Source of the DNA: Paenibacillus polygoni | GTDB taxonomy: Bacteria > Bacillota > Bacilli > Paenibacillales > Paenibacillaceae | Assembly: GCF_030263935.1 (NCBI RefSeq) | Contig: NZ_CP127162.1 | Coordinates: 22,501-86,500 of the forward strand | Length of the DNA: 64,000 nucleotides | Reading direction: 5' to 3' | Part shown: piece after piece, positions 29,601 through 37,915 of the stretch | How the letters are laid out: every line of letters starts with the position of its first letter | Position numbering within the stretch: position 1 is the first letter of the stretch | Notes under the pieces: model-generated | Databases searched by the model: none | The model's input: only the letters and a program-made list of their open reading frames with translations | Told to the model about the DNA's origin: nothing | Made by a program: the position numbers and the translations under genes

Positions 29601-30143
29601 ATTAATAAACGTAAAGTGACCATGCTGGGTGAGGAAGCTCCACAAGAATCCAGCTGGACAACAGCCATTGATCTAGCGATCGATGCTTACTTACCATCTG
29701 ATTACATCTATGACAGCATTCAAAAAATTGAAATTTACAAAAAAGTGGCTGTTCTTGCTTCCTTTGATGATACGATGGAATTAGAAGATGAACTGGTGGA
29801 TCGTTTTGGTGATTTACCAGAGGCAGTTACGAATTTGCTCACTGTGGCGAGACTTAAAATCTATGGTAAAGCCTATGGTATTGAGTCGATTGTACAGCGA
29901 GGAGATGACATAACTTTAAAATTCTATGAGGGTCAAGAAAATGCTGTAAATGGAGTAAAACTTATTCAGATTGGAAATCAGTTTGAAAGACGTGTACAAT
30001 TTGAACAAGGACAAAGTATGTCTATTCATGTAAAAGGTAAAGGACTCAGCGATTTGGAGCTTCTTCAATTGCTAGAGAAATTCCTTGCAGCCATGAAGGA
30101 TGCTTTTAAATCAAAGGGGGAACTTCAAGATGTTGCGAAGTAA
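26619..30143 (+). CDS. mfd: transcription-repair coupling factor
   Basis: Displaces stalled RNA polymerase and recruits UvrA. Start at TTG 26619 (MLQALIDAYSKDSDFESIAS), about 8 bases after AGAGAGGTG; earlier GTGs fall on that site. 1174 residues, normal length. UvrB-homology region with SGSARQIM near residue 38, RNA polymerase-interaction domain with VGDYVVHQNHGIGKYMGI (about 495-512), helicase with Walker A GDVGYGKTEVA (about 640-650), DEEQ box LLIVDEEQRFG (about 739-749), and QLYQLRGRVGRSNR. C-terminal TRCF domain follows. Overlaps the next gene by 14 bp. Confidence 0.97.
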   Translation: MLQALIDAYSKDSDFESIASGVTSGMKEQLISGLTGSARQIMIAALHKHLDRPMLVVTHNMFAAQKVADDLQEALSADQVLLYPANELIAAEAAISSPETLAQRIDVLLKCAKGFRGIVVIPLSGARRYLPSPEIIANAEITLQQGGTLELDSFLRGMVELGYERVERVETQGEMSIRGGIIDFFPVTSGLAYRVELFDDEIDSIRTFDPIDQRSIDKINQVVITPCKELIANEAKMKQAADRAAILLEEQLEKTTDRQAKLRLRDEIHREIELLREHVYFPEIYKYVTELYPEKQTIYDFMPQDTVLIFDEPARLLETGKQLERDESEWSMHLLQNGKTLPQLTLSLDHEEVLYKRPFQTLFISVFLRQVPHTLPQNILNMVSRSMQDFHGQMNVLKAEMERWQKAGVQVFMLASSEERLDRMRRVLQDYDIHEPTMMIGSLQSGFEMPSIHLAVITEGEMFSQKQRKVRKPIRNVDNAERIKSYSELKVGDYVVHQNHGIGKYMGIGTLEVGGIHKDYMHILYAGGDKLSVPIEQIDLIQKYVGSEEKEPKIYKLGGNDWTRVKNKVRSSVQDIADDLIKLYAARQSSPGYAFEKDTAEQQEFEDLFPYDETRDQERAIEEIKKDMEQSRPMDRLLCGDVGYGKTEVAIRAAFKAAIEGKQVAVLVPTTILAQQHYETFRERFSGYPFNVSVLSRFRSRKEQNETTKGIKDGTIDIVIGTHRLLSQDLVFKDLGLLIVDEEQRFGVTHKEKLKKLKTNVDVLTLTATPIPRTLHMSMLGVRDLSVIETPPENRFPVQTYVVEHSQTLVREAIERELARGGQVYYLYNRVQGIQEMAAEISDLVPGAKVGVGHGQMTESELEKTILDFLDGEFDVLVSTSIIETGVDIPNVNTLIVHDADKMGLSQLYQLRGRVGRSNRIAYAYFTYQRDKVLTEVAEKRLQSIKEFTELGSGFKIAMRDLTIRGAGNLLGAEQHGFIASVGFDLYSQMLAEEINKRKVTMLGEEAPQESSWTTAIDLAIDAYLPSDYIYDSIQKIEIYKKVAVLASFDDTMELEDELVDRFGDLPEAVTNLLTVARLKIYGKAYGIESIVQRGDDITLKFYEGQENAVNGVKLIQIGNQFERRVQFEQGQSMSIHVKGKGLSDLELLQLLEKFLAAMKDAFKSKGELQDVAK

Positions 30144-31293
30144 TAAAAAATCCTGGAAGACGATTGCGGTGACAATGGTCGGCGTATTATCAATATCTCT
30201 TCTGGCTGCTTGTGGAAATGGCGATGATCAGAATTCGGCAAGCGACGATAAGAGTGCGATCATCGTTAAATATGATGGCGGCGAAATTACAGAGAATGAA
30301 TTTAACACTGAGATGAAAATCATGAAATTTATGAGTCCTCAGTACGCACAGCTCATGGAAATGGATGAATTCCGTGAATATCTAGTTGAGCAGCAAGTGA
30401 CTTATGAGTATTTGAGCAATCAAGCTTCTGAGGAATCCAAGAAACAAGGAGAAGAAGAAGCAGACAATCAGCTTGCTCAGATGAAAGAACAAGTTGGAGA
30501 TGAGCAGTGGAAAGCAATGCTCGAAAATTATGAACTTACAGAAGCAGATATCAAAAATTATATGGCTCGTGTTTTGACCATTGTTAAGGATAAATCACCA
30601 AAAGTAACAGAAGAAGAGCTTAAAGCACAATACGACGCTAGCCCGGAACAATTTATTACAGCTACCGTTCGTCACGTCCTGATTAGCTTCCAAGATCCTG
30701 AAACACAAGAAGAGCGTGCAGAAGGGGAAGCACTGAAAATCGCAAAAGAGGTAAAAGCAAAACTGGATAAAGGGGAAGACTTTGCTGCGGTAGCAAAAAA
30801 ATACTCCGAGGATCCAGGTTCTGCTGAAAATGGCGGTTTGTATGAAGATACTCCTATTGTATCTTGGGTAGAAGCTTTCAAAGAAGCTGCTAAAACTTTA
30901 GAAATTAACAAGATCAGTGATCCTGTTGAAACCGATTATGGATATCACATTATCAAGGTAGAGAAACGTACAGAACCAACCTTTGAAGAATTAACACAGG
31001 AACAAAAAGATACCCTTGCGAATACGATCGTAAATACACAAATCCAGACCTTCATGGAAAAAGAGCTTGATGGAATTATGAAAGGTGAAATCAAGCTTCC
31101 TGCAAATCCTGCAGCAGAAAAAGAAGGAACGGATACAGAGGGAACAGGTACTGAGGGTACACAATCGGAAACTCCAGAAGGTTCCGATACAGGAACTGAA
31201 GGGACTGACAAAGGTACAGATCAAGGAACAACAGGTACCGAAGGAACCGATGCAGGTAAAGAAAGTACAGATAAAACAACCGACGGCAAATAA
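30130..31293 (+). CDS. PpiC/SurA-type peptidylprolyl isomerase lipoprotein
   Basis: Predicted extracytoplasmic foldase. Start at ATG 30130 behind AAGGGGGAAC, inside the end of mfd. 387 residues: signal peptide with basic RSNKKSWK and lipobox LLAAC (Cys28), a helical SurA_N-like region, a parvulin domain (about 178-275, ATVRHVLISFQ to YGYHIIKVEKR), and a low-complexity tail of about 50 residues made of EGTDTEGTGTEGT-type repeats, likely an extended wall-spanning stretch. Related to PrsA; a second member of this family is yacD in this window. Coupling to mfd is positional. Confidence 0.9.
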   Translation: MLRSNKKSWKTIAVTMVGVLSISLLAACGNGDDQNSASDDKSAIIVKYDGGEITENEFNTEMKIMKFMSPQYAQLMEMDEFREYLVEQQVTYEYLSNQASEESKKQGEEEADNQLAQMKEQVGDEQWKAMLENYELTEADIKNYMARVLTIVKDKSPKVTEEELKAQYDASPEQFITATVRHVLISFQDPETQEERAEGEALKIAKEVKAKLDKGEDFAAVAKKYSEDPGSAENGGLYEDTPIVSWVEAFKEAAKTLEINKISDPVETDYGYHIIKVEKRTEPTFEELTQEQKDTLANTIVNTQIQTFMEKELDGIMKGEIKLPANPAAEKEGTDTEGTGTEGTQSETPEGSDTGTEGTDKGTDQGTTGTEGTDAGKESTDKTTDGK

Positions 31294-31333
31294 CCCGATC
31301 GGACAAGCAGCACAGTATAGGACGTAATCCATT

Positions 31334-31357
31334 AGACGCGGGGAACCGCGTCTTTTT
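31334..31357 (+). terminator. intrinsic terminator after the PPIase gene
   Basis: AGACGCGG pairs with CCGCGTCT around GGAA, followed by T residues. Confidence 0.9.
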
Positions 31358-31443
31358 GGTATACCAAAACCTTCTAAGAAGGTTAATTCTTTTATGATGG
31401 CAAATTTTTAAAATCACTTTATCGAACGATATTAAAAGGTCTA

Positions 31444-31474
31444 TGTATAAGGAAATGGGAACAGATGAATACTA
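31444..31474 (+). promoter_or_regulatory. candidate sigma-G promoter of spoVT
   Basis: TGTATA (31444-31449), 18 bp, AATACTA (31468-31474). Same spacing as the sspF promoter. spoVT is a known sigma-G gene in B. subtilis. Confidence 0.65.
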
Positions 31475-31571
31475 TGGTTTAGATATCACACTAAACTAAC
31501 TACCTTAATCCCTCCGTTATAAAAAGGACAGTAGTTGAAAAATCTTCTCGAGAAAGTGAGGCAACATGTAA

Positions 31572-32114
31572 ATGAAAGCTACTGGTATCGTCCGCCGTAT
31601 TGATGACCTCGGTCGTGTCGTAATTCCCAAAGAAATTCGTCGTACTTTACGCATTCGTGAAGGTGATCCGCTTGAAATTTTTGTGGATCGGGATGGCGAG
31701 GTTATTCTGAAGAAGTATTCACCGATTGGTGAATTGGGTGATTTTGCAAAGGAATATGCGGAATCCTTGTTTGAAAGTACAGGACATGTAACGCTCATTA
31801 CTGACCGTGATACGATTATTACGGTAGCAGGCGGATCTAAAAAAGAATACCTGGAGAAGCAAATCGGAAATTTGGTTGAGCACTCCATGGATAACCGTAA
31901 AACGTTGCTTGAGAACAGCAGTGGATCTTATGAAATTGCTAAAGATCATAACGAAACTTTATCATCCTTTGTTGTAGCACCGATTATATCTGGAGGAGAT
32001 CCTATTGGTGCCGTGATACTGTACAGCAAAGATGAATCAACAAAAATGTCTCAACTTGAAGTGAAAATGTCTGAAACCGCAGCCGCGTTTCTTGGCAAGC
32101 AAATGGAGCAGTAA
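31572..32114 (+). CDS. spoVT: stage V sporulation protein T
   Basis: Forespore transcription factor that tunes sigma-G genes. 180 residues: N-terminal AbrB-type swapped-hairpin domain MKATGIVRRIDDLGRVVIPK (1-20) to about residue 50, then a GAF domain (about 60-178) with VTLITDRDTIITVAGG and VVAPIISGGDPIGAVILYS. AAGTGAGGC lies upstream of the ATG. Has its own sigma-G-type promoter and terminator. Confidence 0.97.
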   Translation: MKATGIVRRIDDLGRVVIPKEIRRTLRIREGDPLEIFVDRDGEVILKKYSPIGELGDFAKEYAESLFESTGHVTLITDRDTIITVAGGSKKEYLEKQIGNLVEHSMDNRKTLLENSSGSYEIAKDHNETLSSFVVAPIISGGDPIGAVILYSKDESTKMSQLEVKMSETAAAFLGKQMEQ

Positions 32115-32121
32115 AGAACAT

Positions 32122-32156
32122 TAAACTCCCGCCTGTAAGAGGGCAGGAGTTTTTTG
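32122..32156 (+). terminator. intrinsic terminator after spoVT
   Basis: AAACTCC-GCC and GGC-GGAGTTT arms (one mismatch inside the stem), followed by T residues. Confidence 0.85.
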
Positions 32157-32237
32157 CTTTTACATAAAGAGGTATAATAGGTTTCGTATTGTAAAGAAAC
32201 ATAGCGTCTACCCTAAAGAAGAAGTAGGTAAGCCTAT

Positions 32238-33902
32238 ATGAAATCAATGGAAACCAGTACAAAAATGCTCCAAGGAGCATTTATACTCAGCGTTGCTGCA
32301 CTATTATCAAAACTGATTGGAACACTGCAGAAGATCCCTCTGCAAAATATAGCGGGTGACAGTGTATTTGGTATTTATAATACGGTTTACCCTTTTTACA
32401 TGATGTTCATTACACTCGCGACAGCTGGTTTCCCTATCGCAGTATCCAAGCTGGTTGCTGAAGCCAACGCTAGGGGAGACCAAGCCGAAGGTGAGCGTGT
32501 TCTTAAAGTTACTTCTGTGCTCTTAGCAGTACTTGGAGGCCTGCTCAGCCTGCTCATGTATCAATTCGCTCCGCAGATTAGCCGTTTTATTGATAATGAA
32601 GAGGTAGTTCTCTCCATTCGTACTGCTTCTTTGGCATTTTTATTTGTGCCTGTCATGACAGGTCTTAGGGGATACTTCCAGGGCTTGCAGGATATGATGC
32701 CTACGGCTGTTTCTCAGATCACAGAGCAGACTGTCCGTGTAACCGTCATGCTTGTATTATTATTTATACTGATTGAACGGGGAGCATCAGCAGAAACAAT
32801 TGCAGCAGGGGCCATGTTAGGGTCTGCCGCAGGTGGAGCCGCCGCACTGCTCTTTATGTGGTTTTTCTGGGTTAGAAGGGGAAAGAGGAGAGCAAATCAT
32901 TCAGAACAGCTGCGATCCGATGAGAATGTGCTTTTTGGTGAGAAGAGCCTGAAATCAGATCGAAAGTCTACATCTACTCTTCTCATTAGTGTGCTCCGTT
33001 ATGCTATCCCCGTTGCACTTGGTTCGGTAGTCGTCCCATTAATGAATATGGTTGATACCTTCACTGTTCCACGTCTGCTTAAGCAGGAAGGGATGGCTGA
33101 TATAGAAACAATGAGATTTTTTGGTATCTATAACCGGGGGATTCCGCTTGTACAACTCGTAACTATGCTGGCAACAACATTATCGGTGTTATTCATCCCT
33201 GCTATTGCTGAAGCGAAGGTGCGAAATGACCATAATACAATCCGTAGGCAAAGCAGTCTTGCCCTCAAGTGGTTTTGGCTCATTGGTCTGGCTGCCGCGG
33301 CAGGAATGGCGGTACTGGCTGGACCCATCAACCAGATGCTTTATATTACGACCGAAGGAACAAGTACGATGCGTATATTGGCACTCACTGCTGCCGGAAG
33401 CGCAGTCAGCGTCATCGCTGCAGCCTTACTTCAAGGGTATGGTGCAGTGAAAGCACCGGCTTTTATTATGCTCACTGCCGCAGGTGTCAAAACAATGCTA
33501 AATGAGCTGTTAGTTCCGTATCTAGGTATCAATGGAGCAGCATGGTCCTCGGCAGCAGCTTATGCGCTGGCTGCTTTGTTAAACGTATTACTGCTTGCTC
33601 GTATACTGAGGCTGCGGGTATCCTTCAATGCTGGCTTATTCAAACCATTTCTCATTATCGCTGTAATGTCACTGACGGCAGCCGGAGTAGCATGGGGAAC
33701 AGAGGTTATGATTGGGGCTTTAGGAATTAGTTTAGGCAACCGAATGACTGCCCTTGTGCAAAGTCTGCTCAGCATTACAGCAGGCGTTATCATATTCATG
33801 ATCGGTACGATCCGTACAAAATGGATAACAGCAGAAGAGATCGCTATGCTCCCTAAGGGAGAGAAGCTGATGAAGCTGTTTCACAAATTAAGATTAGTAT
33901 AA
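32238..33902 (+). CDS. yabM: MOP-family polysaccharide/lipid flippase (YabM, SpoVB-like)
   Basis: 554 residues with about 14 hydrophobic helices, of the MurJ/SpoVB/YtgP branch of the MOP exporters. The opening QGAFILSVAALLSKLIGTLQKIPL and GIYNTVYPFYMMFITLATAGFPIAVSKLVAE are typical. B. subtilis has several such proteins; YtgP (MurJ) flips lipid II, while YabM is less studied, so a role in lipid-linked oligosaccharide or lipid II flipping is inferred. A charged cytoplasmic loop of about 30 residues lies near 213-250. The ribosome-binding site is weak (GAAGTAGG). yabN follows. Confidence 0.9.
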   Translation: MKSMETSTKMLQGAFILSVAALLSKLIGTLQKIPLQNIAGDSVFGIYNTVYPFYMMFITLATAGFPIAVSKLVAEANARGDQAEGERVLKVTSVLLAVLGGLLSLLMYQFAPQISRFIDNEEVVLSIRTASLAFLFVPVMTGLRGYFQGLQDMMPTAVSQITEQTVRVTVMLVLLFILIERGASAETIAAGAMLGSAAGGAAALLFMWFFWVRRGKRRANHSEQLRSDENVLFGEKSLKSDRKSTSTLLISVLRYAIPVALGSVVVPLMNMVDTFTVPRLLKQEGMADIETMRFFGIYNRGIPLVQLVTMLATTLSVLFIPAIAEAKVRNDHNTIRRQSSLALKWFWLIGLAAAAGMAVLAGPINQMLYITTEGTSTMRILALTAAGSAVSVIAAALLQGYGAVKAPAFIMLTAAGVKTMLNELLVPYLGINGAAWSSAAAYALAALLNVLLLARILRLRVSFNAGLFKPFLIIAVMSLTAAGVAWGTEVMIGALGISLGNRMTALVQSLLSITAGVIIFMIGTIRTKWITAEEIAMLPKGEKLMKLFHKLRLV

Positions 33903-34001
33903 ACAGTAACAAGAAGTGCTCTATTTTTGGCTTGATGCAAAAGCATGATATAGTTACAGTTAGCAAGGTTTATTTAGAAGCCATTTATTTGGAGGGGTCA
34001 C

Positions 34002-35501
34002 ATGAGCACAGCAATCACAGTGGTTGGTCTAGGTTCAGGCGGGGAAGATCAACTGACTTTAGGTATTTTAAAAAGGTTACAAAAAGCAAGCAGAATTTAT
34101 GTTCGGACGCTTGATCATCCGGTATGCAAAGATTTAGAAAATCTTCATTTATCGTTGAATTCGTTCGATTATATATATGAAGCAAAGAGTTCTTTTCCAG
34201 AAGTCTATGATAGTATAGCAAACGAGCTTATTCAGCTTGCGAAGCAAGGCACTGCGGGCGAAGAGATCGTGTATGCTGTACCCGGACATCCTATGGTAGC
34301 AGAGGCAACGGTAGGATTGCTAAAAGAGCGCTGCGCTGATCAAGGAATTCCTCTCTCTATACTTGGGGGAGAAAGCTTTCTCGATGAGGCATTTATAAGA
34401 CTTGGATTTGATCCTATCGAAGGATTTCAATTACTTGATGCGGGGGTTATTGACCGCGAATTGCTGCAGCCTAAGCTACATACGGTCATTGGACAAGTGT
34501 ATGATGTATTCACTGCATCTGACGTTAAGCTCAGTCTGATGGAGGTGTATCCAGATGACACGAAGATCATTGTCGGACACGCACTCGGTATTGAAGGTCA
34601 AGAAGTCATTCAGGAAGTTGAGCTGTATGAGCTGGATCGTGTAGAAGGATACGGAAATTTATCACTTATTTATATACCGAAAAGTGACAATGAGCAGCTC
34701 ACTAGACGTACGTTTGGCCGCCTTCATGAGATTGTAGAAATCCTGCGAAGCCCGGAAGGATGTCCTTGGGACCGCGAACAAACCCATGCTTCCATCCGCA
34801 AGAATCTGATTGAGGAAACATATGAAGTCTTGGAGACAATCGATGATGACGATCCAGATCATATGAAAGAAGAGCTTGGCGACTTGCTGCTTCAAATCAT
34901 GCTGCACGCTCAGATGGAAGAAGAGCTGGGTACATTTGACGTCTATGATGTCATTCAAGGTCTGAATGACAAGCTTATTTTTAGACACCCGCATGTATTT
35001 GGAGATAACAAGGCAGAAGATGCTGGAGAAGCGCTAGCCAACTGGGAAGCGATGAAAGCAGAAGAGAAGAAGCTCAAAGGACAAGCGAAAGAGGGAATTT
35101 CTATACTTGATGGAGTTCCTAGAGATCTTCCAGCGTTAATGAAAGCTTACAAACTTCAAAAGAAAGCATCGAAAGTCGGTTTTGACTGGGATCAAGTAGA
35201 AGACGTGTTTGTTAAGGTTGAGGAAGAGCTTGGCGAACTAAAAGAGGCAATTAAGCTGAATTATGCTGCAGAAGAGCAGATGTTGGAACTTGGTGATGTT
35301 TTATTCGCTACTGCTAACATCTCGAGGTTTATTGGAGCGGATCCGGAGGAAGCGCTAGCTGCTACGAACCGTAAATTTACTCGTAGATTTAAGTACATTG
35401 AATCTCGTCTTGCCGAGCAAGGAAAGACCATAGAAGACAGCACGCTTGAAGAGATGGAAGCATGCTGGCAAGAGGCTAAACAGGAACTGAAAGATTACTA
35501 A
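34002..35501 (+). CDS. yabN: YabN: tetrapyrrole methylase-like domain fused to MazG nucleotide pyrophosphohydrolase
   Basis: 499 residues. The N-terminal half (about 1-220, TAITVVGLGSGGEDQLTLG; PGHPMVAEATV) is a SAM-dependent tetrapyrrole-methylase-like domain of unknown substrate. The C-terminal half is a tandem MazG module: LRSPEGCPWDREQTHASIRK (about 248-267), EETYEV and EELGDLLLQIMLHAQ give the EExxE/ExxD magnesium site, repeated as VEEELGELKEAI and ELGDVLFA. MazG removes non-canonical NTPs or lowers ppGpp effects. GGAGGGG precedes the ATG. Confidence 0.95.
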   Translation: MSTAITVVGLGSGGEDQLTLGILKRLQKASRIYVRTLDHPVCKDLENLHLSLNSFDYIYEAKSSFPEVYDSIANELIQLAKQGTAGEEIVYAVPGHPMVAEATVGLLKERCADQGIPLSILGGESFLDEAFIRLGFDPIEGFQLLDAGVIDRELLQPKLHTVIGQVYDVFTASDVKLSLMEVYPDDTKIIVGHALGIEGQEVIQEVELYELDRVEGYGNLSLIYIPKSDNEQLTRRTFGRLHEIVEILRSPEGCPWDREQTHASIRKNLIEETYEVLETIDDDDPDHMKEELGDLLLQIMLHAQMEEELGTFDVYDVIQGLNDKLIFRHPHVFGDNKAEDAGEALANWEAMKAEEKKLKGQAKEGISILDGVPRDLPALMKAYKLQKKASKVGFDWDQVEDVFVKVEEELGELKEAIKLNYAAEEQMLELGDVLFATANISRFIGADPEEALAATNRKFTRRFKYIESRLAEQGKTIEDSTLEEMEACWQEAKQELKDY

Positions 35502-35585
35502 CGCTCAAAATCGGGATTGAAAGTCATAGATAGCGGGTATTTGAATTATAAGAGAACTGCTGTCATGAATTAAAATGGGCATGGT

Positions 35586-35615
35586 TTGACAACGATACCT
35601 AAAATGTCGTATTCT
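35586..35615 (+). promoter_or_regulatory. candidate sigma-A promoter of hup
   Basis: TTGACA (35586-35591), 18 bp, TATTCT (35610-35615), about 170 bp before the hup start. The long leader between shows no clear structure. Confidence 0.5.
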
Positions 35616-35784
35616 TTACCAAACTTGAAACCACTGCGTGTGTCATATTAAAAAAAGGCGCATTGCAGCAGGATTTTTAGTGACTTAGCAAGAATAGAAG
35701 TGTAGTAACGGCACGTGATACTAAGAAGCGTTTTTACGCAGGAAGTGCACGTCGTATTTTCTTTAATTTGGGAGGCCTTTAATA

Positions 35785-36057
35785 ATGAATAAAACAGATT
35801 TGGTAAACAATATTTCAGAAAAAAGTGGACTTACAAAAAAAGACGTAGAAGCAGTTCTTAATGGTTTCCTTGGTGAAATTACAGATGCCCTTGCAAATGG
35901 CGACAAAGTACAACTCATTGGCTTTGGCACTTTCGAAACTCGCAGACGTTCCGGACGTACAGGACGTAACCCGCAAACAGGAAATACGATTGAAATTCCA
36001 GAATCTAATGTTCCTGCATTTAAGGCAGGAAATAAACTTAAAGAAGCTGTAAAATAA
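35785..36057 (+). CDS. hup: DNA-binding protein HU
   Basis: 90 residues, standard HU/HBsu. MNKTDLVNNISEKSGLTKKD N-terminal helices and the DNA-binding arm signature GFGTFETRRRSGRTGRNPQT (46-65) are complete. Major nucleoid protein. GGGAGGCC before the ATG. B. subtilis hbs lies elsewhere; here hup is coupled to rqcP by a one-base overlap (TAATG). Confidence 0.98.
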   Translation: MNKTDLVNNISEKSGLTKKDVEAVLNGFLGEITDALANGDKVQLIGFGTFETRRRSGRTGRNPQTGNTIEIPESNVPAFKAGNKLKEAVK

Positions 36058-36341
36058 TGAGAGTAGATAAATTCCTTAAAGTTTCGAGACTGATTAAACG
36101 CCGTACGGTGGCTAAGGATGTCTCCGAACAGGGGAGAGTCCTGATCAATGGACGAGAGGCGAAGCCAAGTAGTGCTGTCAAAGTCGGTGATGAAATTACT
36201 GTACAGTTCGGTCAGAAACTTGTAACCGTTCGAGTAGAGCGTTTGGCAGAAAGCACGCGTAAAGAAGAGGCTTCGAGTCTATTCACCGTGGTGAAAGAAG
36301 AGCCTATTGCCAGAGATAACGGGTTGGACTTTTTAAGTTAA
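36057..36341 (+). CDS. rqcP: ribosome quality-control protein RqcP (YabO), S4 domain
   Basis: 94 residues, Hsp15-like. The S4 RNA-binding motif MRVDKFLKVSRLIKRRTVAKDVSEQGRVLINGREAKPS is whole. RqcP works with RqcH in adding poly-alanine tails to nascent chains on split 50S subunits. Its start codon overlaps the hup stop, so the two are translationally coupled. Ends in a terminator. Confidence 0.95.
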   Translation: MRVDKFLKVSRLIKRRTVAKDVSEQGRVLINGREAKPSSAVKVGDEITVQFGQKLVTVRVERLAESTRKEEASSLFTVVKEEPIARDNGLDFLS

Positions 36342-36360
36342 ACCTTTGTTTTACAGTAAC

Positions 36361-36403
36361 AAGCGTGCTAATCCCGATTTAGAAGGGAGAAGCACGCTTT
36401 TTT
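36361..36403 (+). terminator. intrinsic terminator after rqcP
   Basis: AAGCGTGCT pairs with AGCACGCTT around a 21-nt loop, followed by six T residues. Confidence 0.88.
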
Positions 36404-36477
36404 AATTTCCTTCTGCTACTGTTCTAATCCTTCTTAACCTCCCATAAGCTAGGTGTAAGAAGGGAGGGGTACATGCC

Positions 36478-36762
36478 ATGATAGACCATGTAAAACCGAA
36501 ACAGCACAGTTTAAACATGCAGAACCGGAAGCAACTTGATATCACAGGTGTTTTGAATGTGGAGAGCTTTGATAATGAGGAATTCCTACTCAAGACAGAG
36601 CTCGGTCACCTAACCATTAGAGGGCAAAATTTACATATTAAAAACCTCAGTCTTGAAGAGGGACTTTTATCGATTGAAGGTCATGTAAGTTTTCTTGCCT
36701 ATTTAGATCCCGGTTCAAGTTCCAAATCCGGAAAAGGAATTCTCGGCAAGTTGTTCAAATGA
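36478..36762 (+). CDS. yabP: sporulation protein YabP
   Basis: 94 residues of the YabP/YqfC family: NRKQLDITGVLNVESFDNEEFLLKT and LGHLTIRGQNLHIKNLSLEEGLLSIEG. Required for spore cortex/coat morphogenesis in the mother cell; molecular role unknown. AGGGAGGGG before the ATG; an out-of-frame ATG five bases earlier is stopped at once. Overlaps yabQ by 4 bp. Confidence 0.94.
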   Translation: MIDHVKPKQHSLNMQNRKQLDITGVLNVESFDNEEFLLKTELGHLTIRGQNLHIKNLSLEEGLLSIEGHVSFLAYLDPGSSSKSGKGILGKLFK

Positions 36763-37328
36763 ATCCAGAAATTCAGTGGATTACGTTAGGATGGATGCTC
36801 TTCTCCGGAGCGGCACTGGGAATGGTCTATGACAGTTACCGGGTCCTGTCTCTCTCGTTCCGGTTTCCGAGATGGAGTATCCATACAATCGATTTGGTAT
36901 ATTGGATCGCAGCAGCCGTGTTTGTATTTAACATGCTGTATGCGAGTAACCATGGAGAGTTACGATTTTATGTCTTTTTGGGGCTTTTTTTAGGGGTTTG
37001 GGTCTATTTTTTGGTTTTAAGTGTTTTGACTCAAAAAATTGTGGTAATGTTAATTGGAATTATAAAGCAGTTTTGTTATATAATTTACCGTGCGCTTTAC
37101 ATCATCTTAGTCATTCCTATCAAAGGTATACTTCGGATATTACGGATCTTGTTTGGTTTTGTTATAGCGATTCTCCTTTTTCTGATCAGAATGGTTTATT
37201 ACATAATAAGACCGTTTCTTAAACTTCTTTATTTGCCGATAAGACCCTTGATCAGTAAATGGCAGACTCCAAGCTGGATGGCACGGATGTTCAGCCGGAT
37301 TAAAGAATGGTGGAACTACTGGTTCTGA
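36759..37328 (+). CDS. yabQ: spore cortex membrane protein YabQ
   Basis: 189 residues with about five hydrophobic segments: 1-25, 45-66, 72-92, 96-120 and 124-155. The WMLFSGAALGMVYDSYRVLS opening is the family signature. Mother-cell protein needed for cortex formation. Overlaps yabP (ATGA) and is followed 61 bp later by divIC, the Bacillus order. Confidence 0.93.
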   Translation: MNPEIQWITLGWMLFSGAALGMVYDSYRVLSLSFRFPRWSIHTIDLVYWIAAAVFVFNMLYASNHGELRFYVFLGLFLGVWVYFLVLSVLTQKIVVMLIGIIKQFCYIIYRALYIILVIPIKGILRILRILFGFVIAILLFLIRMVYYIIRPFLKLLYLPIRPLISKWQTPSWMARMFSRIKEWWNYWF

Positions 37329-37389
37329 TCTATTAACAAACCGAGCTGGTTAGCTTAAATTCCTACCTAATCATGAAGGAGGTACGCGT

Positions 37390-37734
37390 ATGAAATCATC
37401 GTCTGGGCGCAGTGTTCAAAATTTAAAGCAAGCTGGACCTCAGAAGAAAAAAGTAACAGGAGCTCGGAGGCGAATCATGCTATGGCTTGCCTTTATGATC
37501 TGTTTCACAGGATGGGCAGGATACACATTCATTAATCAGTCTACTCAAATGGCGGACAAGAGTGCCAAGCTGCAGGAGATCAAGGTGACACAGACAAAAA
37601 CAGAACAAGCACTTGAAGAGCTTAAGCAGGAAGTGGGAAGGCTTCAAGATCCTGAATATATCGGGCAAATTGCACGAAAAAAATATGGAATGTATTTACC
37701 TGGAGAGACACCAATCTATCCAGTTGATGAATAA
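37390..37734 (+). CDS. divIC: cell-division protein DivIC (FtsB-like)
   Basis: 114 residues: basic cytoplasmic N-terminus, one membrane span (about 31-49, MLWLAFMICFTGWAGYTFI), an extracellular coiled coil (about 55-90, KLQEIKVTQTKTEQALEELKQEV), and the DPEYIGQIARKKYGMYLPGE end typical of DivIC/FtsB. It pairs with DivIB and FtsL at the septum. GAAGGAGG precedes the ATG. Confidence 0.95.
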   Translation: MKSSSGRSVQNLKQAGPQKKKVTGARRRIMLWLAFMICFTGWAGYTFINQSTQMADKSAKLQEIKVTQTKTEQALEELKQEVGRLQDPEYIGQIARKKYGMYLPGETPIYPVDE

Positions 37735-37915
37735 TATAGCACTAGAACTTGAATTCTGTTTTACCACTGGAATTATGTTCAAAATTAACCGAAATTAGGC
37801 GCGTTAACAGGCGTTCGTTCAGTTGACCTTGGTTTAATCCATAAGGTATAATTAATTTACCGCAACAGATTTAAAAATCGGGTTGTATATTTTTAAGGGA
37901 GGATCATTTTATTCT

